NCBI RefSeq assembly: GCF_000425425.1
Contig: NZ_KE384374.1
Coordinates: 84,930 to 148,929, forward strand
Direction: 5' to 3'
DNA: 64,000 nucleotides
Origin: Flavobacterium daejeonense DSM 17708
GTDB taxonomy: Bacteria; Bacteroidota; Bacteroidia; Flavobacteriales; Flavobacteriaceae
The translations under genes were made by a program, and so were the position numbers. The number at the start of each line of letters is the position of its first letter. The stretch's first letter is position 1. Shown here piece after piece: positions 1 through 9,883 of the stretch. Below the pieces are notes generated by a model. The model was not told the DNA's origin, searched no databases, and worked only from the letters and a program-made list of their open reading frames with translations.

Positions 1-327
1 CAAATCGATTTCTTGCTGTGATTTAAGATCGGTCATCAGTTTGTTCCAGGCAGCAAAAACTTTCGGGGTAAAAAACACATCGTCTTTGATACCAACAACC
101 ATAAGGTTTCCTTCTTCGCCAAATTCTTTCAGGAAAGCGTTGTATTCTTTGTTAACGATGTTGTCGTCCGGAAGTAAGTTGGCTTCGGTAAATGAAAACC
201 GAATATTTTTCCATTGTAATCCCAGAAAAATGGTGAACAGAAGAATAAGTCCCAGTATTGCTATTTTGTTTTTAAGTACAATTCGGGCCACAAACTCCCA
301 AAATCCCACTTTTAATTTCTTTTTCAT
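1..327 (-). CDS. RND/MMPL-family exporter, N-terminal part (cut by window edge)
   Basis: The first 109 residues of a leftward gene are visible; the rest lies beyond position 1. The ATG at 327 is followed by a short basic tail, one strong transmembrane helix (about residues 17-38, ending FLGLQW) and then a periplasmic stretch with TEANLLPDDN. A first helix followed by an LP-D/N-D motif is typical of RND-superfamily MMPL proteins, which export lipids or drugs using the proton gradient. The substrate cannot be told from this piece. The open frame, the sensible start and a -7-like box just upstream support a real gene. SecDF-like or other RND relatives remain possible. Confidence 0.7.
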   Translation of the reverse strand, partial: MKKKLKVGFWEFVARIVLKNKIAILGLILLFTIFLGLQWKNIRFSFTEANLLPDDNIVNKEYNAFLKEFGEEGNLMVVGIKDDVFFTPKVFAAWNKLMTDLKSQQEIDL

Positions 328-346
328 AAGGGTTTTAAAATGGCTG

Positions 347-354
347 CAAATGTA
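347..354 (-). promoter_or_regulatory. -7 box for the MMPL exporter
   Basis: On the minus strand this reads TACATTTG, a full match to the Bacteroidota -7 consensus TAnnTTTG, 20 nt before the start codon at 327. No clear TTG -33 element is seen at 17-23 nt, so this is a candidate only. Confidence 0.4.
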
Positions 355-452
355 ATGAAAACCAAAGTAAAGGCGTAATTTATTTGTAAATTTTAAATGA
401 ATTTTAGGTTTTTGGAGCGCTTGTTTTTCTTGATTTATAATTAATTTTCGGC

Positions 453-485
453 TTGTAATTTCAATCAAAGAATTTAGCATCTTTG
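453..485 (+). promoter_or_regulatory. Possible promoter of the antiporter-SMR operon
   Basis: TTG at 453-455, a 22-nt spacer, then CATCTTTG at 478-485, one mismatch from TAnnTTTG. A transcript starting near 492 would fit the ATG at 517 better than the GTG at 487. Confidence 0.35.
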
Positions 486-516
486 TGTGAAGTTTGAATC
501 AATAATTTTGTGGGTT

Positions 517-2793
517 ATGGTTTTGAAAAAATATAAAAATTCGCTTTTTTATTTTGGGGTTACGGGAGGTTTTTCGGCTTTGATTTATTGGATCATCGGA
601 CAGGGAAAATTGCTTCAGTTGAAAAAAGTACCAATCGGAGTTAAAGCGTCTAATAATTCTTTTAACGATTTTGTCAATTCGATGCTGCATAACTTTCAGG
701 ATCCGCTGGCTATTTTGCTGGCTCAGATTGTAATGATTATCCTTACTGCCCGAATTTTCGGTTGGTTTTTTAAGAAAATTGGGCAACCCACTGTTATTGG
801 TGAAATCATCGCCGGAATTGTTCTTGGACCTTCTTTGGTAGGAATGTATTTTCCGGAATTTTCAGCGGCTTTGTTTCCGGAAGCCTCTTTGGGGAATTTG
901 AAGTTTCTAAGTCAGATTGGGTTAATCCTTTTCATGTTTGTTATCGGAATGGAATTGGATGTAAAAGTCCTGAAAAATAAGGCTAGTGAAGCTATTGTTA
1001 TTAGTCACGCCAGTATTGTGATTCCGTTTGCTATGGGAATCGGTTTGTCTTATTTTGTGTATAATCAATTTGCGCCGGAAGGAGTAGAGTTTCTTTCTTT
1101 TAGTCTCTTCATGGGAATCGCGATGAGTATTACGGCTTTTCCGGTTTTGGCCCGAATTGTTCAGGAGCGCGGGATTCATAAAACCCGATTGGGAGCTATC
1201 GTAATTACCTGTGCCGCTGCCGATGATATTACCGCCTGGTGCTTGCTGGCAGTGGTAATTGCTATTGTTAAAGCCGGTGATTTTGTAGGTTCGTTGTATG
1301 TTATTTCGTTGGCATTTATTTATGTTTTAGCCATGCTTTATGTGGTCAAACCTTTCCTGAAACGAATAGGTGATTTGTATGCCGAAAAAGAAAATATCGG
1401 AAAACCGGTTATGGCGCTTTTTTTATTACTGCTTATTCTTTCTTCTTACGCTACTGAAGTAATCGGGATTCATGCGTTGTTTGGTGGTTTTATGATGGGA
1501 GCCATCATGCCGGATATTGCTAAATTCAGAATGATTTTTATCGAAAAAGTCGAAGATGTATCGGTGATTTTGCTTTTACCGTTGTTTTTTGTTTTTACAG
1601 GTTTGCATACGCAGGTGGGCTTGATTAATGATCCGTATTTGTGGAAAGTTACGGCGGCAATTATTGGGGTTGCAGTGATGGGGAAATTTTTAGGAAGTGC
1701 GCTTGCGGCTAAATTTGTCGGGCAAAATTGGCATGAAAGTTTCACTATCGGTGCTTTGATGAATACCCGCGGTTTGATGGAACTGATTGTTTTGAACATT
1801 GGTTTGGAACTAAAAGTGTTAACTCCTGAAGTTTTTACCATGATGGTCATTATGGCATTGGTCACGACGTTTATGACAGGGCCGGCATTGAACGTACTGG
1901 ATTTTATCTTTAAAAATAAAAGAGAAGAAGAAAGCGTTGAAGTAATTGACGAGAGTAAATACCGTATTTTGATTTCTTTTGGGAACAATGAAAAAGGGAA
2001 ATCTTTGTTGCGTTTGGCCAATGGTTTGACCAAAAAACAAAAAAAGACTTCGGTTATTACAGCGATGCATTTGTCTCAGAGTGATGAACTGCATTCGTTT
2101 AATTTGGAAGAAATTGAAAGAGAAACTTTCGAACCTGTTTTTGACGAATCAGATCAGTTGGGAGTGAAATTGCTTTCTATTTTTAAAGTGACCAGCGATA
2201 TTGAAGCCGAAATTGCCGATGTGGCTAATAACGGCGATTATGATTTGCTTTTGGTTGGTTTAGGAAAATCTATTTTCGAAGGAAGTTTGCTGGGTAAAGT
2301 AATCGGATTTACCACGCGAATCATCAATCCGGATCGATTGATTGATAAATTCAAAGGAAAAGAAGGCTTGTTCGAAAATTCGCCTTTTGATGAAAGAACA
2401 AGACAAATTGTGGCTAAAACCAAAACGCCTTTGGGGATTTTAATTGATAATGATTTTGAACAAATGGATCATGTTTTTGTGCCTATTTTAAAATCAGACG
2501 ATGCGGTTTTGATGGATTATGTTCAAAAAATGATTTACAATAATAATTCAAAAATTCATCTGGTGGACAGCAATGGTTTTGTGAAAAATAATTTTGTGAT
2601 TCAAAGCACTGTGGTGACTTTGTTGCAAAAATATCCTAATAATATCAGTGTTATCAGCGATAAAGAAATGAATACTTCTTTTATCAAACAACAGGATTTG
2701 ATGCTGATTAGTTTAGAAAGCTGGAAAAGTGTGATGGATACGGCTGCCGACTGGCTGGTGGATATTCCTTCTGTTTTAATTATTAAATCATAA
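517..2793 (+). CDS. CPA2-type cation:proton antiporter with C-terminal cytoplasmic domain
   Basis: This is an inner-membrane monovalent cation/proton antiporter of the Kef/CPA2 family (Na_H_Exchanger fold). The first ~70 residues hold an extra helix. About 12 transmembrane segments follow to roughly residue 455, with the family signatures GEIIAGIVLGPSL, FVIGMELD and the buried Asp pair in AADDITAW, which carries the transported ion. The last ~280 residues are soluble and resemble a two-part universal-stress-like module, a common regulatory tail. The frame extends to a GTG at 487, but I take ATG 517 (MVLKKYKN) because a promoter-like ATCTTTG lies at 479-485. The SMR gene starts 2 nt downstream, so the two are probably cotranscribed. 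The ion (Na+ or K+) is not settled. Confidence 0.88.
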   Translation: MVLKKYKNSLFYFGVTGGFSALIYWIIGQGKLLQLKKVPIGVKASNNSFNDFVNSMLHNFQDPLAILLAQIVMIILTARIFGWFFKKIGQPTVIGEIIAGIVLGPSLVGMYFPEFSAALFPEASLGNLKFLSQIGLILFMFVIGMELDVKVLKNKASEAIVISHASIVIPFAMGIGLSYFVYNQFAPEGVEFLSFSLFMGIAMSITAFPVLARIVQERGIHKTRLGAIVITCAAADDITAWCLLAVVIAIVKAGDFVGSLYVISLAFIYVLAMLYVVKPFLKRIGDLYAEKENIGKPVMALFLLLLILSSYATEVIGIHALFGGFMMGAIMPDIAKFRMIFIEKVEDVSVILLLPLFFVFTGLHTQVGLINDPYLWKVTAAIIGVAVMGKFLGSALAAKFVGQNWHESFTIGALMNTRGLMELIVLNIGLELKVLTPEVFTMMVIMALVTTFMTGPALNVLDFIFKNKREEESVEVIDESKYRILISFGNNEKGKSLLRLANGLTKKQKKTSVITAMHLSQSDELHSFNLEEIERETFEPVFDESDQLGVKLLSIFKVTSDIEAEIADVANNGDYDLLLVGLGKSIFEGSLLGKVIGFTTRIINPDRLIDKFKGKEGLFENSPFDERTRQIVAKTKTPLGILIDNDFEQMDHVFVPILKSDDAVLMDYVQKMIYNNNSKIHLVDSNGFVKNNFVIQSTVVTLLQKYPNNISVISDKEMNTSFIKQQDLMLISLESWKSVMDTAADWLVDIPSVLIIKS

Positions 2794-2795
2794 AT

Positions 2796-3125
2796 ATGAG
2801 TTGGATTTTATTGGTAATTGGCGGTTTGTTTGAAGTTGCTTTTGCCTCCTGTTTAGGAAAAGCAAAGGAAACTACCGGAATGGAATCGGCTTACTGGATG
2901 ATTGGTTTTTTGTTGAGTTTAACAGCAAGTATGTTTTTGTTGTACAAAGCCACACAGGAATTACCCATTGGGACGGCTTATGCGGTTTGGACCGGAATTG
3001 GAGCTGTAGGAACTGTTTTAGTTGGGATTTTTGTATTTAAAGAACCGGCAACTTTCTGGCGATTGTTTTTCATCAGTACGCTTATTGCTTCCATCATCGG
3101 GCTCAAATTTGTGTCGAGTCACTAA
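2796..3125 (+). CDS. sugE: Small multidrug resistance family exporter, SugE/Gdx type
   Basis: A 109-residue, four-helix SMR protein. Helix 1 carries the essential Glu13 (GGLFE), the coupling residue for proton exchange. The stretch LPIGTAYAVWTGIGAVGT is the signature of the SugE/Gdx branch, whose characterised members export guanidinium; EmrE-like proteins differ there. SMR proteins work as antiparallel dimers in the inner membrane. It begins 2 nt after the antiporter stop, indicating one transcript. Its TAA overlaps the TAG of the convergent DUF5686 gene, so no terminator fits between them. I see no guanidine riboswitch upstream, so guanidinium as natural substrate is inferred from family only. 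Confidence 0.88.
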   Translation: MSWILLVIGGLFEVAFASCLGKAKETTGMESAYWMIGFLLSLTASMFLLYKATQELPIGTAYAVWTGIGAVGTVLVGIFVFKEPATFWRLFFISTLIASIIGLKFVSSH

Positions 3126-5620
3126 AAACCTAAATTCAAAACATAACTGAGTTTGATCGCTAAATTATCTTCAAATCGCGGAAGTTGGTTAGGGCCGTAA
3201 CGGAAAAAAGTAGTGAGTCCTAATCCGTTGAAAATCTGATTTAATTCAATTCCCGATTCAAAGAAACCATTGTGTAAGGTTTTAAAATTAAGCCCGACAT
3301 GTTGTTCCGGATGGTCTAAATTTCCCCATGCCATTCGGGAAACTAAAACCAGCGAAGGTTTAATTTTTTTGAACAAAGTCACACGGTTAAAAGCGTGTTT
3401 GAATTGGAACAAAGCATATTTGTTAGAGAAAAATTCGTTAAAAAACATGGTTTCAAAACTGTTTTTCCCACCAAAAGTAATTCGCTGAATAACGGTTTCT
3501 TTTGTAATGTTATTCGGCGAGGTGTTGTATAAATGCGTTAGCGGAATATCGCCTAAAGCATAACCTGCCTGAAATAATAAGGCGGTTTTTTGTCCGTTTA
3601 AATATTTCTTTTCGTATTCGGTTTTAAAATCAAATTTGCTGAAATTAAAATCATTCTCCCATAATTTTCCAAGCGATTGTGTGAACTGAAAGGTGAATTT
3701 AGGAAAGCGTTTTTCTATTTCGATTCTGCCGGTCGGGGTTTGCATAAAATCACTCAGCGGACTCCATTGCAGCGACAACATGGCTGTGGTCATAGTGTAA
3801 GCCGTGTAGCGTTTTTCATTATACAAAAAGGCATAATTGAATTTTGGAGTAATATCGGCGTGATTGAGTTCCAGAATACTTTCGGTTTTGGGAATTTTTC
3901 GGGTTTCAAAATAGCTTTTCCAACTCACATAATTGTAAAAAGTGCTGATGTTTATCGGGCGCGGATCGTAAATTTTGAAAGGTTTTTTTTCAATCGAAAA
4001 CCAGGTGCTGGCAATTTCCCGAACATCATCGGTGTAGGCAATTCCCATCCATGAATTGTCTTTCTGATCTATTTTTGCGGCAGCGCCCAGACTTCCTTTA
4101 AAAATGCCATCTTTGGTTCCGTAAGCATAATAGCCTTCAATTCGGAAGTTTTTAGAAAGACGTTCGTTAGTGACACCGCCTAATCCTAAGCGGAATCCTT
4201 CGTGATTGTTGTAGCTGAATATTTTTCGTAAATCCAAATCAAAGAAAGCAATCGGAAAATAGCCGTTGATGATTTTTTTTCCAAATTGCACGCGATGGGC
4301 AATTTTTCTTCTAACCGAAATGCTGTCGAGTTCGCTATAGGTTTTTTGACTGCGAATATCCATGGCATCTTTTCGGTAGTTTTCCCAAAAAGATTCTTCT
4401 TTGTTCAGTGCATTTTTCTCTATTTCTACAGCAAAATAAGAATTAGGAATGGAGACAGTAATGTTTCTTTTAATATCAAAATTATAGGTTTCGGATTGTA
4501 GATAGATGTAATCCGAAGGTTGTTTTTTTCGGGGTTTAAGATTGTTTTCTACATCACCGTCAAATTGAATGGTTCCGCCAAAAATACGAATGTCATCGTC
4601 ATTTTTTCCTTTAATAATCCGGAAGCTTTTGTGAGTAGGAAACCAAAGATTTTCTTCCGGGAAATATTCAAATTCATGGCTTCCGCTAATATCGAGTAAG
4701 CCGCGGATGCGCATAATCGCTTTGGTAACAGCATAACTGTGTTGGTCAATGTATAAAATACCTTCGAGTCCTTTGGCTTTGCTTTTCTTTTTGTTTTTGA
4801 AATATATCATAAAAGAATTTCTGCCCGAAATAGCAATGGTGTCCAGAAGTTTGTAATCGTAATCCCGAAAAGAATTTTCGGTAATCGGACTGTTGTATTT
4901 GGTTTCGAAAAGTTCGTATTTCGAATCGTAAATGGAAAAAGACTGCAGGTTGAACGATAAGATTTCATAAAGCGGCTGCTTAAGTCCCGCCATTTTAGTT
5001 CCTAAAACGGTTTCTTTGAGTTTGTTGTCGCCAAATTGAAATTGGGATACTTTTTCTGTTTGAAATAAATGGCGTTTGCTGACCGTTTTTTTGAATTTAT
5101 AATTGGTAGAATCCAGTTTTATATAAACGCCATTCCGGGTTCTTTTGACAATGGCAGAGTCAATTTTTCCGGAAATCGAATCGGGATTAGCTGAGACGAT
5201 GAGTTTGTTATAGCTTTTAAATTCAAAGCTTTGCAGTTTTTTTTCGGGATTATTTTGGTCTTTGAGTGCGATGGTTTTTTGAATAATGGCCAGCGCCGTA
5301 TTTTTATTTTGAATTTTTACTTCTTTCAGTTCGGCTGTCAGAGGAGTCAAAAAAACGCTGTAAAAAGCAGTCCCGTTTTGATAGTCGGTTTTTTTTATTT
5401 GGTAACCCAAATAAGAAACATAAAAAGACGAAAATGTTGTTTTGGAATCAAAGTTAATGCTGAATTTTCCATCTACATCGCTAATGCTACTGCCGGAATT
5501 GGTTGTGATGGTGGCAAAAGGCAGCGGTTTGCCGGAGTGGGAATCTTTTACAATTCCATTGATTTGGAATTGCGCCTGAAGCGAAAGGGTAAAAAGGAAA
5601 AATAATAAAAAATGCTTCAT
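3122..5620 (-). CDS. DUF5686 / carboxypeptidase-like regulatory domain outer-membrane protein
   Basis: A signal peptide (MKHFLLFFLFTLSLQAQ) is followed by a carboxypeptidase-regulatory-like beta-sandwich (INGIVKDSHSGKPLPFATI, about residues 20-100). The rest is a long region rich in alternating aromatic/polar strands, typical of DUF5686, a Bacteroidota family thought to sit in the outer membrane. Its function is unknown. The frame opens six codons earlier (5638), but ATG 5620 gives the better signal peptide. It ends in overlap with sugE. It is not a TonB receptor: no plug domain or TonB box is visible. Confidence 0.8.
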   Translation of the reverse strand: MKHFLLFFLFTLSLQAQFQINGIVKDSHSGKPLPFATITTNSGSSISDVDGKFSINFDSKTTFSSFYVSYLGYQIKKTDYQNGTAFYSVFLTPLTAELKEVKIQNKNTALAIIQKTIALKDQNNPEKKLQSFEFKSYNKLIVSANPDSISGKIDSAIVKRTRNGVYIKLDSTNYKFKKTVSKRHLFQTEKVSQFQFGDNKLKETVLGTKMAGLKQPLYEILSFNLQSFSIYDSKYELFETKYNSPITENSFRDYDYKLLDTIAISGRNSFMIYFKNKKKSKAKGLEGILYIDQHSYAVTKAIMRIRGLLDISGSHEFEYFPEENLWFPTHKSFRIIKGKNDDDIRIFGGTIQFDGDVENNLKPRKKQPSDYIYLQSETYNFDIKRNITVSIPNSYFAVEIEKNALNKEESFWENYRKDAMDIRSQKTYSELDSISVRRKIAHRVQFGKKIINGYFPIAFFDLDLRKIFSYNNHEGFRLGLGGVTNERLSKNFRIEGYYAYGTKDGIFKGSLGAAAKIDQKDNSWMGIAYTDDVREIASTWFSIEKKPFKIYDPRPINISTFYNYVSWKSYFETRKIPKTESILELNHADITPKFNYAFLYNEKRYTAYTMTTAMLSLQWSPLSDFMQTPTGRIEIEKRFPKFTFQFTQSLGKLWENDFNFSKFDFKTEYEKKYLNGQKTALLFQAGYALGDIPLTHLYNTSPNNITKETVIQRITFGGKNSFETMFFNEFFSNKYALFQFKHAFNRVTLFKKIKPSLVLVSRMAWGNLDHPEQHVGLNFKTLHNGFFESGIELNQIFNGLGLTTFFRYGPNQLPRFEDNLAIKLSYVLNLGF

Positions 5621-5742
5621 GGCTGCTTTTTGAATCAAAACGAAAGGAAACGCTTTTTTGGTATGGCAAAAGTAAGAATAAAAAATCCGTCCAGATAAAA
5701 TAAAAATAATCAGGACGGATATTAAAATGTGTTTTTCGAAAG

Positions 5743-6306
5743 TTACACTTTCATAATTTCGGCTTCTTTAGCAGCAAGAAGCTCGTCTATTTTCTTGATG
5801 TAAGTGTTCGTTAGATTTTGAACATCTTCTTCGGCACTTTTACAAATGTCTTCCGAAGTTCCGTCTTTTTCCAGTTTTTTGATGTCGTTGTTAGCATCTT
5901 TTCTGGCGTTTCGGATACCAATTTTGGCATCTTCAGCTTCCGCTTTGGCTTGTTTAGCCAATTCGCGGCGACGGTCTTCTGTCAAAGGCGGTACGCTAAT
6001 GATAATGACATCTCCATTGTTCATTGGGTTAAAACCAAGATTAGCAATCATAATGGCTTTTTCAATGGTTTGCAACATATTTTTTTCAAAAGGCTGCAAA
6101 GTAATCGTGCGCGCATCCGGAACGCTGATTTTAGCTACCTGATTCAACGGTGTTGAAGATCCGTAGTAATCTACAAATACACTCCCAAGCATAGCAGGAG
6201 AGGCTTTTCCGGCACGGATATTTAGAAATTCTTTTTCTAAGTGACCAATAGAACCTTCCATAGATTCCTGTGCGCTATCTAATATAAATTCAATTTCTTC
6301 AGTCAT
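5743..6306 (-). CDS. frr: Ribosome recycling factor
   Basis: This cytoplasmic protein splits post-termination ribosomes together with EF-G. It is 187 residues, close to the usual ~185. Conserved features run throughout: FLNIRAGKASPAML near residue 30, VPDARTITLQPFEK near 62-75, and PPLTEDRRRELAKQAK near 105-120, followed by the helical C-terminus. It lies 70 nt after pyrH in the same direction. The pyrH-frr pairing is very common in bacteria and supports the call. Confidence 0.97.
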   Translation of the reverse strand: MTEEIEFILDSAQESMEGSIGHLEKEFLNIRAGKASPAMLGSVFVDYYGSSTPLNQVAKISVPDARTITLQPFEKNMLQTIEKAIMIANLGFNPMNNGDVIIISVPPLTEDRRRELAKQAKAEAEDAKIGIRNARKDANNDIKKLEKDGTSEDICKSAEEDVQNLTNTYIKKIDELLAAKEAEIMKV

Positions 6307-6317
6307 TGTTTTAGATT

Positions 6318-6345
6318 TTTAGATTTCAGATTTTAGATTTCAGAT
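6318..6345. repeat. Short tandem repeat between pyrH and frr
   Basis: Two adjacent copies of a 14-bp unit (TTTAGATTTCAGAT), with partial copies on both sides. Low-complexity AGATTT/CAGATTT runs like this recur between genes in Flavobacterium. No promoter or terminator is evident in it. Confidence 0.6.
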
Positions 6346-6376
6346 TTTCTGCTGTCTGAAAGCTGCTGTCTGCAAA

Positions 6377-7084
<708 letters not shown>

Positions 7085-7145
7085 GTTTTTGTTGCGTTGA
7101 TTGGTGCAAATATAGGGATATTCTTTTTTTCTGAAATAGGACGCC

Positions 7146-7931
7146 TTAAATTTTATATAATTTGTTCTCGTAGCTGTATTTGGCTGCCTGATAGCCTAAA
7201 TTAAAGATCGAATCCATTTTGGTTTTATTGGTTTCAAAGGTACTGTAAACACTCAGTTCTTTTGGTTGAATCATCCAGTCACATTGATTGAATTTTGAGA
7301 TATTTGAATATTCGGAGAGAATATCAAAAGCTCTTGTGGTAACTGCTCTGATGGAATTCAAATCTTTAGCTTCGATAGTATTGATAGGGCTTACATAAAC
7401 CCCAATAACGGTGGCGCAGTGCTCACGGAGTAAATCGGTAGGGAAGTGGTTTAAAATTCCGCCGTCACTGTAATGATTGCCATTAATTTCATAAGGCGAA
7501 ATAATGCCGGGAAAGGAAGAGGACGAAATCAGTGCATCGACAATTTTAGTTTCGGGTTCGAAAATTTTCAGTTTGCCTTCAATCATGTCAGTTGCGGTAA
7601 TTTGTGTCGGAATTTCCAAATCAGAAAGAGTCGCATCCTTAAAAACTGTCTGAAAATATTCTTTGAATGCCTCAGAATCGATCAAGCCGGCTTTGGTAAA
7701 AGTAATGTGTTTCCAATGAAATAAATAAATAGATTTGAAGAAATCGAGGATTTCTTCGGGTGTTTTCCCCCAGGCATACATAGCGCCCACAATTGATCCG
7801 GCGCTGGTTCCGGCAATTTGGGTAGGACGAATGCCCTGTTCTTCCAGAAATTTAATAGCCCCCGCATGGGCTAAACCTTTTGTGCCACCACCCGAAAGCG
7901 CCAACCCAATTGATTTTGAATATAAGTTCAT
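7146..7931 (-). CDS. Patatin-like phospholipase
   Basis: A 261-residue serine lipase-type hydrolase with a Ser-Asp dyad. It has the oxyanion-hole glycine motif SGGGTKGLAHAG (13-24), nucleophile Ser43 in GTSAGS and Asp156 in SDGGILNH. This matches short RssA/patatin proteins of the cytoplasm, which lack the surface-barrel domain of longer PlpD types. No signal peptide is seen. It starts 61 nt before pyrH in the same direction. The lipid substrate is unknown. Confidence 0.92.
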   Translation of the reverse strand: MNLYSKSIGLALSGGGTKGLAHAGAIKFLEEQGIRPTQIAGTSAGSIVGAMYAWGKTPEEILDFFKSIYLFHWKHITFTKAGLIDSEAFKEYFQTVFKDATLSDLEIPTQITATDMIEGKLKIFEPETKIVDALISSSSFPGIISPYEINGNHYSDGGILNHFPTDLLREHCATVIGVYVSPINTIEAKDLNSIRAVTTRAFDILSEYSNISKFNQCDWMIQPKELSVYSTFETNKTKMDSIFNLGYQAAKYSYENKLYKI

Positions 7932-7997
7932 TTGATTGGTAATTTTTATAAAAGTACACTTTTTTGGATTTTATATAAGTGAAAAAATATAGTTTTC

Positions 7998-8222
7998 TTA
8001 TTTATTGTAGAGTTTGTTTCTTTTAATCGGAACATCTATTATAGAATCATTTTTAACTTCAATTACACCTTCATATTGTTCGATTTCATCATAAGGAGGT
8101 CTATTGTTTAGTTTTACATTCCAATAATTATTTTTATTTCTGAAAAGAATAAGGTGAAAATGTTTATCGGTAATTTTGATAGAATCTTTAACACAATAGA
8201 TTTCATTAGGATTATTAATCAT
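7998..8222 (-). pseudogene. Small ORF, probable remnant of a larger gene
   Basis: The only ATG in this frame is at 8222, giving 74 residues. The frame stays open upstream to a stop at 8346-8348, inside the 3' end of truB, and the 41 codons before the ATG read like normal protein (for example KAKINSSGNLCVSLQYKFL). They contain no ATG, GTG or TTG. This looks like the C-terminal part of a small secreted or lipoprotein-type beta protein that lost its 5' end. A genuine 74-residue protein is the alternative. No family recognised. Confidence 0.45.
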
Positions 8223-8320
8223 AGGTTCTTTAGCGTTGTCAATCAGTGTGAGAAATTTATATTGCAGTGAAACGCATAAATTCCCCGATGAATTAATTTT
8301 CGCTTTTACGAATAATTTAT

Positions 8321-9019
8321 TTAGCTTTCTAATCCTAAGCTTTCTTCAAAAAGCCTGATGTCAATGGCATTTTTGACATCGTAATCGCCAATTTTAGTAC
8401 GACGCAATGCTGTTAAGTGTGAGCCTGAATGTAGGGCTTTGCCAAAATCGTAAGCAAGCGAACGAATGTAAGTTCCTTTGCTGCATACTACTCTAAAATC
8501 GATTTCAGGAAGTGCAATTCGGGTGATTTCAAATTCGTGGATGGTTGTTTTTCTGCTTGCTATTTCAATTTCTTCACCGGCACGAGCATGTTCGTACAGG
8601 CGTTTTCCGTCTTTTTTAATAGCTGAAAAAATAGGTGGTTTTTGGTCAATTTCGCCTAAAAACTGCTTCACGGTTTCGTGAATTAAAGCCTCATCAATAT
8701 GTGCGGTTGGGAAAGTTGCGTCGATTTCAGTTTCTAAATCATACGATGGCGTGGTGGCTCCTATGTAGAAAGTTCCGGTATATTCTTTGGTCTGCCCCTG
8801 CAATTCCTGAATTTTTTTGGTAAACTTTCCGGTGCAAATTAACAATAGTCCGGTCGCCAAAGGATCCAAAGTTCCGGCATGACCAATTTTGAATTTTTTA
8901 GGCAATCCTACTTTGTTAATCAGCAGGTATTTTAATTTATTCACCGCCTGAAACGAGCTCCACTGCAAAGGTTTGTCAATCAATAAAACCTGCCCTTCTA
9001 AATACTCTTCTTTTGTCAT
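8321..9019 (-). CDS. truB: tRNA pseudouridine-55 synthase
   Basis: It makes pseudouridine at position 55 in the T-loop of tRNAs. The 232 residues carry the TruB signature IGHAGTLDPLATGLL with catalytic Asp52, preceded by the LLIDKPLQWSSF motif at 12-23 and followed by KPPIFSAIKKDGKRLYEHAR near 132-150. It is shorter than the E. coli enzyme because it lacks a PUA domain at the C-terminus. Its ATG overlaps the uppP stop by one base (TAATG), so translation is probably coupled. Confidence 0.96.
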   Translation of the reverse strand: MTKEEYLEGQVLLIDKPLQWSSFQAVNKLKYLLINKVGLPKKFKIGHAGTLDPLATGLLLICTGKFTKKIQELQGQTKEYTGTFYIGATTPSYDLETEIDATFPTAHIDEALIHETVKQFLGEIDQKPPIFSAIKKDGKRLYEHARAGEEIEIASRKTTIHEFEITRIALPEIDFRVVCSKGTYIRSLAYDFGKALHSGSHLTALRRTKIGDYDVKNAIDIRLFEESLGLES

Positions 9020-9804
9020 TAGATAACGGTCAGCGGGTGAATGAAATAATGAATGAGCAACAGGATTAATCCGGCTGCTATGCGGTAATAACCAAAAATT
9101 TTGAAGCCTTTTTTACTTAAAAATCCAATGAAAGATTTGATGGCTAACATAGCTACGATGAAAGCAACAATGTTTCCTATGAATAAGATATTAATTTGGT
9201 CTTCGGTTAATACATAACCTTCCTTGTAATAGTCGTAGCATTTTTTTACAGTGGCGCCTAACATTGTTGGGACAGCCAGAAAAAAAGAAAATTCGGCAGC
9301 AGCCGTTCGGGAAAGTTTTTGAGACATTCCGCCTACGATAGAAGCACCGCTTCGGGAAACTCCCGGAATCATTGCTAAACATTGGAAAAAACCAATTTTT
9401 AAAGCTCTGCTGTAAGTGATTTCAGTGTCTTCTGAATTGTTGAACCAGTCGTCTACTTTGAGCAGAATGATTCCGCCAATTAATAACGAAATGGCAACCG
9501 TTACAGGATTTTCTAATAAGGCATCGATTTTTTTGCTGAAAAGCAAACCAAAAACGACTGCCGGCATAAACGCAGCCAGTAATTTGAAATAAAAATCCAA
9601 AGACTGAAAAAAGCGTTTGAAATACAATACCAAAACCGAAAGGATAGCCCCTAGCTGAATGACGATTGTGAAAAGTTTAGTGAATTCTTCGTGCTCAATT
9701 CCGTAAAAAGAAGAAGCAATAATCATGTGTCCCGTAGAAGAAACCGGAAGAAATTCGGTGATTCCTTCGATTATAGCCAGAACAATAGCTTGTAATGTGT
9801 TCAT
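9019..9804 (-). CDS. uppP: Undecaprenyl-diphosphate phosphatase (BacA type)
   Basis: This inner-membrane enzyme recycles undecaprenyl pyrophosphate, the lipid carrier for cell-wall and surface glycans, and confers basal bacitracin tolerance. The 261 residues show the two active-site segments EGITEFLPVSSTGH (13-26) and PGVSRSG (147-153) amid about eight hydrophobic helices. It sits upstream of truB with a one-base overlap and downstream of the DUF3098 and ftsX genes, forming a leftward block. Confidence 0.96.
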   Translation of the reverse strand: MNTLQAIVLAIIEGITEFLPVSSTGHMIIASSFYGIEHEEFTKLFTIVIQLGAILSVLVLYFKRFFQSLDFYFKLLAAFMPAVVFGLLFSKKIDALLENPVTVAISLLIGGIILLKVDDWFNNSEDTEITYSRALKIGFFQCLAMIPGVSRSGASIVGGMSQKLSRTAAAEFSFFLAVPTMLGATVKKCYDYYKEGYVLTEDQINILFIGNIVAFIVAMLAIKSFIGFLSKKGFKIFGYYRIAAGLILLLIHYFIHPLTVI

Positions 9805-9815
9805 TTTGGAGTAAT

Positions 9816-9841
9816 CAGTTTTCGGTTTTCAGTTTTCAGTT
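9816..9841. repeat. Low-complexity CAGTTTTC repeat
   Basis: About three imperfect copies of an 8-bp unit (CAGTTTTC) between the DUF3098 and uppP genes. Similar runs sit between many Flavobacterium genes. No regulatory role can be read from it. Confidence 0.5.
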
Positions 9842-9883
9842 GTTTTGCTGTTTTTTCTGCAAACTGCAACTGATTACTGTAAA

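Noticed and set aside
41..355. Plus-strand 104-codon ORF at the left edge
   Set aside because: It is antisense to the MMPL exporter start, which has a clear helix, family motif and -7 box.
1470..2033. 187-codon ORF antisense to the antiporter
   Set aside because: It is a shadow of a strongly conserved membrane protein on the other strand and has no family features or leader.
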